DNA of 64,000 bases from Claveliimonas monacensis (GTDB taxonomy: Bacteria > Bacillota > Clostridia > Lachnospirales > Lachnospiraceae): positions 576,969 through 640,968 of the forward strand of contig NZ_JADCKL010000001.1 of assembly GCF_014982975.1 (NCBI RefSeq). The letters are read 5' to 3'. The translations under genes and the position numbers were made by a program. The notes beneath the pieces were generated by a model. That model saw only the letters and a list, made by a program, of their open reading frames with translations. It searched no databases and was not told where the DNA came from. Positions 56,501-59,193 of the stretch are shown piece after piece (within the stretch, counting starts at the first letter, position 1; every line of letters starts with the position of its first letter).

Positions 56501-56693
56501 TTGTTTCTGTTTCCTGTGCGGGCTCCTCGGATGTGGCTGTCTCACCTGCCGCGTCCTGCGGCTCGGCCGCCGTCTCCTGGGGCTGTCCTCCCGCAAGCAC
56601 GTCCGCGGCTGTGGAAACGCTCTGATCGGTCAGCAGCATGGCTGACACAAGGACGATTGCCCAAAATCTTGTCCATGGTCCTCTCTTTTTCAT
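38589..56693 (-). CDS. Giant multidomain cell-wall-anchored surface protein (Cna_B and FctA/pilin isopeptide domains)
   Basis: An intact 6034-residue frame. Residues 1-30 are a signal peptide (FWAIVLVSAMLLTD). Residues 35-135 are Glu/Thr/Gln/Pro-rich with a PDTQ repeat. Residues 135-650 are non-repetitive domains. From about 660 to 2850 there is a long run of Cna_B/SpaA-type domains (for example KVDAETDDPLDGAEFEVYY and FKELTDEEGDEYVAVE). Residues 2850-3500 are DUF11-like (VDYTLTLKNISENGEAM), followed by an SdrD-B-like unit (GGHVWIDADGNGRKDGK). From 3815 to 5980 lie about 16 FctA/Spy0128-like domains (TKAVTGD, KAGTYRFDI.E, WTLTV, FTNSY), whose Lys, Glu and Asn suit internal isopeptide bonds. 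The C-terminus has VRTGD, a hydrophobic helix and RRRR, as in sortase substrates. No sortase or pilin partner is nearby. It starts 3 nt after the AP2 gene, with AGGAGGGAGAGG as ribosome binding site. Confidence 0.93.
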   Translation of the reverse strand: MKKRGPWTRFWAIVLVSAMLLTDQSVSTAADVLAGGQPQETAAEPQDAAGETATSEEPAQETETSATVENEQNEAGETYTENETEETQNPESGNAQQPTAPQQQPAAQPDTQPDTQPDTQPQQPASQPAEPRELTLTDEETGVQVTGMDNVLPEGAALQVDEKKEKEDTDYPKQAKEDIAAKLEKEENLSLTDIAFYDINLGGGQPSDKIEVRFSVPDDWTGELDAWYIDDQGKVTNMDGEKNETEKYFAFQTDHFSLYALSVSEPKEEDNNIEETQPAQQQKAPRIGDDGNAAFTSVEQMAEAYYGENATNPQTAGSVTISSSHAGNTVMAGDELSFTLTYTMNPAPLYNYGEQTKTLFDSYNNTEIRFKLPEGMTLIGEDDIDGATASYDKETGEWIFTLDNTSIDASASSTGSFSIRVQVEGNGALEIGKTFDFDIQENLSMTTKFTVYDKTDSANPVKIKDYSQTNQTITQSLPTLTSTSQDKWGLAKSHVSNTVAKDKSTVTVRWELAFGLQTSEGGMVTNEASYYQAHGRAPFNGDGKITLNEALAVAGNQDLTPNSITVTEQFGDKKGYEVTNGTVEVATDTCGNHSVSGIDKGAPYYSEYFVDVVYDYEEFIAKYSDPDQDKLTVENTAQATYQLKGSVDPVTVEDKADTQIGEVTQPAELIIEKYIEDYNGNGTRLYKAGDTWDPVSGPAEFTVKTTDGQPAVLYTKNQDGTYTKLEGNTVSINPATAGEDGKVTVYLDAGEYEITETKAPVNTQRQTDPQTADIEEGKSQTVTFTNKELLGGVLIHKVGHINSENRDLQGAEFGIYSDEACEDLVASGETNTSGNLQFDRLVPGTYYVKEIEAPEGYLPDTEVYEVEVKANKVNDELAQIVNEYNLAHLKLQKMYRWFSTGALNNVGTTNYQEFAGCFTLQQSIDDGKTWTAVEGVENVGLTVSGNLFETDFPVYHVAEDGTRTLIKYRFREVLPENWHGDGEIEEDGSRVLYSKVVTLEDEIGNSSADAKIVEMVNSRNGDLELTKKYVTVNDTGKQITTTAKENEATFDLYRQVGENGAYKHVGTYQTDASGKIQATDLPGEEGGKIINYYWVEVNIGEGDYDLECSDQNGNKAEVTTITINDDSMEAVGPFYFRPKSGDETIKISQDITVQNVEQKVPVRIKKIDTLTQQWMDGARITISRVEADGTTTPVEGFEDVLIPRAGYLAILEAGHEYIVKETTVPAHYTCVNEEALKIDLTDETVSGSGISEIAGPTVKNQPDPSITIEKKLMKADGSTSDLDGTQFEVYTKEGDTFTQVMEDGQPLILKAGSSVYLEKAGTYYLHEVVTDDMKVLSPDTYPDLYRSYKHEISEDGKFFFGPYEVKDEEKTQDLGEITNISSLGGLTVTKSDKEGNPLDGAEIQVYYKDGDEEKVVGTGTTPDNGQLTFKDLPIYDADGKEITYYIRETKAPGGYYGTTTELSTTLIPGKIVSTVNGAEDDQALTLVNNRYQTFTVSKVYYNVWEHAFTGEEIPLEGTTIALYKKNADNTYEWVKNGKTDSLGQVTFKELTDEEGDEYVAVEVDIPQTAKDEYVYPEGNKEYLPDPTTHPECKTLTEEQLDTYNWVSPDEDNQGKLTNEIGWTQLRIDKFMMRRVDEKDENSPETRKVAANYCQFQLYQQIVPEGAGPELTFAAANCTLIGEYSSGTFIGTDGEPEDGKFATDILDVADNIVYWLVETQAGPGAKIMPEQQYILFTREEGHIEYTNNTGESTRVEKYPDNAYSWDRIENEAVYGEGQDYYASVRLQKWAGSYTENGDKIKDSYEPLGNARYELWVVNESGDLLEKVDDITVGLESDPNDPDGELSAMGMSKALWYNNDDEDKGFEKYNAQEAEGNEDDITWKDAEHNCFYVRMALRESYVPYGYQIDAAPHYMIVRFTPTGEGMTYNDAYFVKDKEQQVPLADEQTEIVWPGRFTVGKKTTEYGAEHENLYRLVNWPLTNFSVTVQKYGYQPGVDAPLNRTAEQLDAWFEDGHTGRVPLKDVTMKLQRFDGGEDGTNTWRDYDYQNETWGTKTFTTNAAGTFTFPKGLDIGQYRIVETAMPKGSDYEILYDGKTVSGGTGYRYFRVSSESLVISMYNPEKISLSLKKVDTGDNPAEAEFTLTIPDAEKAAYTAQTIIGGTAVFAHINSGTYYLGETSGDMDTSYFTKYIKENYPGLADFVNPAEGITFGYTKAANTALGDVVVSGVQNLDDEKYGLKGQILTIQNPDLVSLEIGKVDAETDDPLDGAEFEVYYQAFDSFSGTHAVKDMTVAGNRTLVGTYTTEDGKISLTGLKPGVYYVVETKPREGYELAEDRDQIIALTGGMNVSVIGVDETYDGDGDAQLTFANKKLASIQVTKTVGKGAFAEGPDSYSAFFQLYGSVDSTEPLQTDTATEAEQAEFTGLKQGTTYYLAEQASDEYVLQSVKVNEVEIEPQNGRYAITPTTGRSAVEVEVTNTWLYAQVTVLKVDGNTGIGLTGAEFVLEEQVSGADGQQTWQAVPEKRVTWTKGEDGAYTVKVRLEGKDAAQFRIRELLAPEGYLVDQTPIKVTLEPGTVLTYEEDGWQVGDTDEELREKLIVPNYNGVTIQIHKYGNMHSADVTSDQNGVTFRMYTYDDTTDEWRHMDSQKTEGNGIATFTVAAGYEYAISEESVPSGYAGLEGVWTSDGIEIKDTATVDEGGANPQTLYILDTKDLLAGQTYTYNAYNIPLVDLEVQKKDAGGNTTLVPRADISVYEVPAGTKTELTEEEVDDLKVPTNLVGTGNTSKTGEGSSYKDDITVVPGKTYLVVEDKVTGTSGYETMILDDKRVVWYKVITIPEGTTKKQTVTLENVLGTADVKIDKKSASQTSSASLFEQGSEITYTLTPQVENSYALDGFTLTDTGLTAYHGAGSTPAELDFDTYLKDQYTISQVRLGQASHETGNYKAADGHPEAGVISAKVTFIDFEGGEHATEPVTVSTGEQVVMAPATEGVKYAQVRVEYYSDGFERLTGYQLGQNFKPGTVQVTAELDQQQGGESRQSVDRVVNTAEAEIAYTPWSSTGEKEAQETKKAQDTAANSFGQQEVPMVTVTKAADDEAVNLNNGTVDYTLTLKNISENGEAMINPILIDLLPEGVIVDPDTAYFEITGNNPSNLSVRQDTVVPVAETNAIVLNFSGNLEAGDSLQVVIHATVTNAAASYGTSLPNYVFATSDEPGIESDENPNAASFKDSNGAWAGELTHVATSLQVDGGKASALKDALGSEGTGAVGNYGFIGALADIRWFSSSAMTLVKENKGDQDSSYSSSRLAQATNGGTIDYRLTMNNTSSTDNRLNLTVMDLLPQEGDLVSGGTERYSVWPAYLTDDIKVTLGENTLTPDQYKIYYYTGEIPAANNPDYSRFFGAVQEAQDRCPEGWTETRPDDTAIKAFIVAVNEEQILETTESLVVEYQTKVTDEEGNHYTAEEMEKISYLNAVNNFQCYYDSYPTTGSKDEATSADQPLESNSVSATIVPNPVKVGGHVWIDADGNGRKDGKTIEDYSQYKIVQDMLDKIEIRLYTYRNKKPGMNTTAYGEAFQYNQKNDGDWYTDANYVFDNLGAGFMTVDEGQAYSNGELQVQHLKGDEPRTYIISATLPDTIIGKFGLTQMLGSKKSQKPGSIPYTEQNDSNFTYYEDTQRNLSERFYLWDTDITQPGNWDNTKDVGLVLYRDLEITKQSELPAKDPVDGAVFKIYGPYEDGKGSTAQLTDDDLVGTYETKDGKISVPNLNWFQEYVIVEKKAAPGYELDGAEATGSKNIEKLGEGKWLLKVPDTESMVKTENVTITNVRETEVELEATKTLKGKELLAGQFQFELLADDGTTVLQKEVSNDAKGKVTFAPVTIQGEGTHTFYIKETIPEEAIENEDTSKGITYDDTIYQVEVTTEWDDTDHQLEVTGIQYFADNALTPSEDGAAFENTYDASGSWTPVATKTLTGRDMKVGETYTFTVKEGEETVGTGTVTGPATAGKPADITFTPIQYTLEDVGKHTYTITEDKGGTTANGVEFTDESFTITVDVEDAGDGTLTATPTYPEGGVAFVNDYKPTPTSYAPAVEKTLTGHRLPDGASKDFTFTLTPDKDNPDGATLPTETTLTIPISGKTSDAAVTATKAFGNITFSKAGTYKFTIKETAGTENYYTYDTAEWTLTVVVNDDGRGHLSRVVSYKSSVEGTTANNGAAKFSNEYHPNPATATLTVSKTVEGQELPDDPDYKTFTFTMSMSEDTVPGVTMPENKTATVTVTETGEAETADFDEITFTKAGTYVFRITEDTENLPEGYDKDRVEERRARVVVVDDNGSLKVDSITYYLTTPDDPDDTINASDFTNYYDTEDTGFAPKVSKTLTGDTPPGEKEFTFKLKADENNPEGATLPDPAQTTVTYKNRIGDAEAGFGEITFAKAGTFKFTITEEKGQADDGYTYDEAQWTLTVNVEDEGGKLKVESYSYAKDGETVTGAEAAAFENSYEVKPTDYTPGVTKAMTGADRQEAQKYEFTLTPGENNPEGGATITGAEASITVPKDTAAGTEVEPAADDGFGKITFEKAGTYTFTIQEKVPEAAEANGNKLNGVTYDDSKWTLTVVVEDEGSQLKVTSHTYAKTDGSNTEAAKFVNNYEVAPTEFTPDVRKTVTGEIRPAEETFTFTLTADKDNPEGGAKCTDRQAAVTVPAGGTKEGSLVEPKMDPFGAITFTETGTYTFTITEINVGEQGYTYDDPWTLTVVVRDEKGQLVVDKAQTKYERTGETDRMDYALFTNHYEVDPIGYAPQVKKTVDGNVPAGRDADFQFELKLTKADPTDGLKLNGENGVVMTNTDVLETEVTGEATGTFDKITFTRAGTYTFQITEVKGDTAGYSYDGHIWILEVKVKDEGGRLVIESKTYTQTEADKPTGFTSESQAEFTNTYDPDKITYTPQIRKEITGDQRSEEQVFDFTLMPDDKNPGGASLAAPDMDKARVTGEDIARFSTITFTEAGTYHFTIGEETGTEPGYTYDDSEWNLEIEVKDQGGCLMVAKHTYTRTDAEGKEVTSDEEATFTNDYQVKSTGYVPTVTKAVTGDVPEGNDAQFRFALTAREDNPKGAVLPKDTEVTIEGRGEANFGEIKFEQAGTYRFDIAEINDKLTGYQYDDSIWTLTVVVKDTDSILGVASATYTRQDAATSDVAAFENSYQPDEAAYAPQVTKHLSGDKTPSNATFTFTMQAHADNPEGAAVEGTSASVAGAGQTTFAPITFTKAGTYRFDIRETDGGENGYTYDKEPWTLTIVVEDVDGQLTVVSHTYTRGTDNNGTEAVFTNSYKIEDSVPFTPEVKKTVTGEKRPTGTQTFDFTLTPPAGDGFTIANRDTKATVSVTDNDPAGTTTDPFGAITFTKAGTYEFQIAEEKGSANGYTYDTDPWTLTVAVEDQDGQLVVTSHTYTRDGDRDSEAYASFTNTYKVEPAEFTPEVKKTITGGARPGEVAFTFELSAKKDESDPVEGAVMPEDTTAAITLTPEDTEGTGSAAGQDGFGAIRFVHAGTYEFEITETDDGQAGYGYDGSTWNLKVTVEDIGGKLQVAKDGVQYVKADGTGANADAAAFVNSYSTTKATYDPRVTKALTGDPTPVDKTFTFTLVRNEAAEEAGTPADGAVTGNSQTTITGAGSGSFGDISFDKAGTYHFTIAEAPGSEAGYTYDPLTWDLEVVVEDRASYLTIVSHTYTQIDADGKEIAASDEQATFTNSYEVVPAGYTPAVTKAVTGDVPEGKDASFRFALAAREDNPEGAVLPKKTEAAIKGSGEAVFGEIQFGQAGTYRFDITEINDKLPGYQYDGSVWTLTVVVKDTGHILGVESATYTRQDGTTADAAAFENHYQPDEAAYAPKVTKHISGDKTPSNATFTFTMQALADNPEGAAVEGTSASVAGAGQTAFAPVTFTKAGTYQFEICEEGGHEDGYLYDAHIWRLTVEVADEDGALHIADVKYEKLGTFEQNGDAAAFTNVYHKSGMPGGDKETGGGVRTGDLSDMPRTLTGLGVSMLLILFLLHRRRRGQAK
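38740..45250 (-). repeat. Array of about 16 FctA-like repeat units inside the giant surface protein
   Basis: Units of about 126-140 codons each start with a Y-x-P-x-x-x-x-x-P-x-V-x-K-T-x-T-G pattern and end with FTN-Y. I count 16 starts. The units differ at many positions, so the array is old, except for one recent two-unit duplication (38910-39505 and 40929-41524). Confidence 0.85.
56341..56376 (-). repeat. Three 12-bp tandem repeats coding PDTQ in the giant surface protein
   Basis: TCAGGCTGCGTA occurs at 56341 and 56353, and TCAGGCTGCGCG at 56365. The unit is 12 bp, so changes in copy number keep the reading frame. Confidence 0.8.
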
Positions 56694-56696
56694 TTC

Positions 56697-57281
56697 CTAT
56701 CCTCTCCCTCCTGTTATAAAACTATCTTTCGTTCCTCGACTGACCACCAGGTGGCCGTCCTTTTTCTCCACTTCAAAAATAAGGGGGTGTTCTGCGCTCC
56801 AGTCCGGATCCTGGTCGGTCTTTTCCTTCCACTGGTAATAGTCCGCGAGAAATCCGTTATGGATAACTTCTTCTGCATTCAGCCGCACCTGCACCGCAGT
56901 TTCATAATCATCGTACGTCCCCAGATAGTAGCGCTTCCCTTTGAAATTGATGTAGGCGCGGTAGCGCCCGTTATCTGTTTTTAGCACACCCCGAAAGCCG
57001 CTCGTATTATCCCTGCGGTATTTGCGCTTCTCCAGTATCTCTATGCATGTCCCGTCTATCCGATGCAGTCTCTGGGCTATCTTCTGCTGGTTTTCTCTCT
57101 GAAGGCAGCCACAGCTCATGACCAGTCCCTGCATGAGCTCGCCCTCTGTCGCCTCCGTCTCTCGTCCGCAGTCACAGACGCATCTCCAGTAAACAGACTT
57201 TTTATTGTCTCTCTTTTCTGTGGCCTCTATGACTGTCAGCCGGCCGAAACGTCGTCCGATTAAACACTCTTTTTTTGGCAT
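56697..57281 (-). CDS. AP2-domain DNA-binding protein (putative regulator in the adhesin operon)
   Basis: A 194-residue protein. Residues 5-60 resemble a zinc ribbon (GRRFGRLTVIEATEKRD, then CVCDCG and SCGCL, giving four or five Cys). Residues about 85-135 form an AP2/ERF-type DNA-binding domain (NTSGFRGVLKTDNGRYRAYI, GKRYYLGTYDDYETAV). The C-terminal 50 residues are unrecognised. The ATG at 57281 follows GAGG at a 10-nt distance; the open frame to 57326 is less likely. Its stop is 3 nt from the giant adhesin start, and it is the first gene after the invertible promoter. AP2 proteins are often mobile-element-borne. A local regulator role is inferred from position. Confidence 0.85.
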   Translation of the reverse strand: MPKKECLIGRRFGRLTVIEATEKRDNKKSVYWRCVCDCGRETEATEGELMQGLVMSCGCLQRENQQKIAQRLHRIDGTCIEILEKRKYRRDNTSGFRGVLKTDNGRYRAYINFKGKRYYLGTYDDYETAVQVRLNAEEVIHNGFLADYYQWKEKTDQDPDWSAEHPLIFEVEKKDGHLVVSRGTKDSFITGGRG

Positions 57282-57337
57282 GAAGCATTTTCCTCTACTC
57301 TTTATTTCCTTTTTCTGTCCCCACACTGCCTTTCTGA

Positions 57338-57361
57338 CAACGTAACATTAATTATGTTGTA
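57338..57361 (+). repeat. Left inverted repeat of the invertible promoter segment
   Basis: This 24-nt site has the core ACATTAATTATGTTGTA at 57345-57361. It matches the reverse complement of 57564-57587 at 22 of 24 positions; the 17-nt core is perfect. It lies in the leader between the promoter and the AP2 gene. Confidence 0.9.
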
Positions 57362-57402
57362 GATAAGGTTGTCACAAAAGCTAATTGTATATATCTTTTC
57401 TA

Positions 57403-57431
57403 ATTTTATTATACATATTCCGAATTGTCAA
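57403..57431 (-). promoter_or_regulatory. Promoter of the AP2/giant adhesin operon (ON orientation)
   Basis: The minus-strand -35 box is a perfect TTGACA (57426-57431), with a 17-bp spacer and the -10 box TAAAAT (57403-57408). The leader would run about 115 nt through the left inverted repeat to the AP2 ATG. Confidence 0.85.
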
Positions 57432-57474
57432 TAAACCGCGGCCTTATGACCCCAAATTGTATTACCATATTTCC

Positions 57475-57495
57475 AGATATACCATCGGTATATCT
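57475..57495. promoter_or_regulatory. Palindrome inside the invertible segment
   Basis: AGATATACC-ATC-GGTATATCT is a perfect 9-bp dyad followed by TTTTTC on the plus strand. It is either an operator or a weak terminator acting on plus-direction transcripts. Confidence 0.5.
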
Positions 57496-57500
57496 TTTTC

Positions 57501-57556
57501 GCATGCCGTGTTTTAGCGGCATGCTTTATGAAAGCCCGCGCAAAAGCAGGCACGGA
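57501..57556. terminator. Two hairpins after the recombinase gene
   Basis: GCATGCCG (57501-57508) pairs with CGGCATGC (57517-57524). Next to it, on the minus strand, GCCTGC-TTTTGC-GCGGGC is followed by TTTCAT. Together they would stop recombinase transcripts before the adhesin operon. Confidence 0.55.
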
Positions 57557-57563
57557 AGGCATT

Positions 57564-57587
57564 TACAACATAATTAATGTCATGTTG
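57564..57587 (-). repeat. Right inverted repeat of the invertible promoter segment
   Basis: Inverted partner of 57338-57361, with the core complement TACAACATAATTAATGT at 57564-57580. It overlaps the last codons of the recombinase gene (stop at 57580-57582). Exchange in the central A/T-rich core would leave the protein unchanged. Confidence 0.9.
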
Positions 57588-58278
57588 CAGATAAAAGTCT
57601 CGTCCGCTCTATATTTCTCTTCCACTCGTTCAGGCCGTCGGACGCGTAGATCCGCGTCACCTCCAGGCTGCTGTGTCCCAGGATGTCCGCCAGATTGATG
57701 AGGTTCTTTGTCTCCCTGTAGAAGGTCCTGGCAAACAGATGCCGGAGATTGTGCGGAAAGGCCTTCTGCGGATCGATCCCCGCCCTCTCCGCCGCCTCCT
57801 TCATCTCGCGCCAGATGTTCGACCTGTCCTTTGCCCTGCCGGATCGGGTGCGGAAAATAACGCCGGATCGGATGCAGTTCTTGTTGATGTAGATGAGGAG
57901 CTTTTTCTTCAGGAGCTGGGGCAAAATGACCAGACGGCATTTACCCTTGTTCCAGACCTTCACGATCCCGCGCTGTATATTTTCCACCCGGAAGAAGCGC
58001 AGTTCGCTGACCCGGATCCCGGTGGCACACATCGTCTCCATGATCATGGCTATCTGCTCCTTCTTATCGCGTCTGGCCATCTCCACCATTTTCAGATACT
58101 CCGCTCTCTCCAGGCTTCTCTCCAGATACTGTATATCCGTTCGCTGGATGCGTATCCTCTTCAGCCTCAGCTGTTCCATCAGCCACTGCTTGTACTTGAT
58201 CAGCAGTTCTTTATTTATCTCCCCTTCCCCGGCGGCAAAACCGAAAAATTTCTTTAAATCTGTTTTCTTTACTGACAT
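57580..58278 (-). CDS. Tyrosine recombinase (probable DNA invertase of the adjacent switch)
   Basis: A 232-residue site-specific recombinase. All catalytic residues are present: Arg89 in ATGIRVSELR, a Lys in WNKGKCR (111-113), His176 and Arg179 in HNLRH, His202 in GHSS and the nucleophile Tyr211 in RIYASD. The N-terminal core-binding domain is short compared with XerC/D-like Firmicutes enzymes of about 280-300 residues: the segment around residues 33-45 appears to lack some 25-30 residues. AGGAGG precedes the ATG. Its 3' end overlaps one of two inverted sites flanking the adhesin promoter, so an invertase role is more likely than integration of an element. Confidence 0.88.
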   Translation of the reverse strand: MSVKKTDLKKFFGFAAGEGEINKELLIKYKQWLMEQLRLKRIRIQRTDIQYLERSLERAEYLKMVEMARRDKKEQIAMIMETMCATGIRVSELRFFRVENIQRGIVKVWNKGKCRLVILPQLLKKKLLIYINKNCIRSGVIFRTRSGRAKDRSNIWREMKEAAERAGIDPQKAFPHNLRHLFARTFYRETKNLINLADILGHSSLEVTRIYASDGLNEWKRNIERTRLLSAT

Positions 58279-58355
58279 CTTCAGATACCTCCTGTTGTTT
58301 TTTCTTAGTATCTATCTGCGTCCTCCCTCTGATACATAAAAATCGTTATTAGAAA

Positions 58356-58382
58356 TAAAAAAGCGCCAGTTTCCTGGCGCCT
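58356..58382 (-). terminator. Terminator of the DUF5717/DUF5716/TPR operon
   Basis: On the minus strand GGCGCCAG-GAAA-CTGGCGC is followed by TTTTTTATTT, a strong rho-independent terminator 44 nt after the last gene. Confidence 0.88.
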
Positions 58383-58425
58383 GCACATCATCGTTCGTCT
58401 GTATATTTCTGTCTGTATAGCTTTA

Positions 58426-59193
58426 TCAGATATTTCCTCTCTGGTATTCCTTTTTCCATCTGCCAAGCTGCTCATCTGTGGCGTCCACCTTCACATTCTC
58501 GGCTGCTTTGCGGATCTCTTCTTTTAGCACAGACCCTATGCTCAGATAGACCGGCTCGTTGGAAAGCATCTTCACGTACTGCTCCTGGGGCAGATACCTG
58601 TAACAGCAGTAGAGGTAGGCTTTCAGCATTTTCGTGTCCTGGCAGACATTGAAGCCCTTCTCGTACATGGCGGCCGCCTCCTCATAGAGAAGAAGCCTGC
58701 CATAGGCCGAGCCCAGGCATCCGTACACCTGCCCGTAGAAATCCCTGCCCACGGAATCATCCCACTCTTTACTTACAATGGACTGATATACGAGGATAGC
58801 CGAGGCCACCTCGCCGGCTTTGAACAGGTTGTCGGCCTTGTACTTCTCCCTCTCCACCTCGTTCTGGTTCTTCAGGTGCTCCAACACATTGTGGATCCGG
58901 GTGATCTCCGAGGAAGAGTAGATGGAGGCGTGGCTCAGTACTGCCAGCAGAAACTGCTCCACCGGCCCGTTCTGATCCAGGATGCCTCTCAGCTCATCCG
59001 CCAGATCGTACAGTTCCAGCTCCTCCTCCAGCCAGTCGCAGAGCTGCCGGTTAATGATGGTGTAATCCACAAGATAAAGGTTGTTGCAGAAATAATAGCA
59101 CAGCTCTTCTATGGTATAGATCCGCATATGGATCCTGGATATCTCATATGGATGTTTTGCCTTCTTCTTATGACAGAGAATTAAACTGCCCAT
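58426..59193 (-). CDS. TPR-like helical protein of unknown function
   Basis: A 255-residue, mostly helical, soluble protein. Residues about 125-205 have a tetratricopeptide-like pattern (ADNLFKAGEVASAILVYQSI, CLGSAYGRLLLYEEAAAMYE). No enzyme motif is visible. The start at 59193 has AGGAGG and overlaps the end of the DUF5716 gene by 26 nt, so translation is coupled. As third gene of an operon with two large uncharacterised proteins, it is likely an adaptor or scaffold partner (inference). Confidence 0.75.
   Translation of the reverse strand: MGSLILCHKKKAKHPYEISRIHMRIYTIEELCYYFCNNLYLVDYTIINRQLCDWLEEELELYDLADELRGILDQNGPVEQFLLAVLSHASIYSSSEITRIHNVLEHLKNQNEVEREKYKADNLFKAGEVASAILVYQSIVSKEWDDSVGRDFYGQVYGCLGSAYGRLLLYEEAAAMYEKGFNVCQDTKMLKAYLYCCYRYLPQEQYVKMLSNEPVYLSIGSVLKEEIRKAAENVKVDATDEQLGRWKKEYQRGNI

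Larger units (their letters stand above)
57362..57563. promoter_or_regulatory. Invertible promoter segment (phase switch), about 200 bp
   Basis: The segment lies between the two inverted repeats. It contains one strong promoter, presently facing the AP2/adhesin operon, and several hairpins toward the recombinase side (57475-57495, 57501-57524, 57534-57556). Inversion would turn the promoter toward the recombinase 3' end and silence the adhesin. This is inferred from architecture; no rearrangement is visible in a single sequence. Confidence 0.75.

Noticed and set aside
56697..58278. AP2 protein plus integrase as the remnant of a prophage or conjugative element
   Set aside because: No phage or conjugation genes and no tRNA attachment site are nearby. 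The repeats are inverted rather than direct and enclose a promoter, which fits inversion better. It is not fully excluded that the recombinase was acquired from an element.
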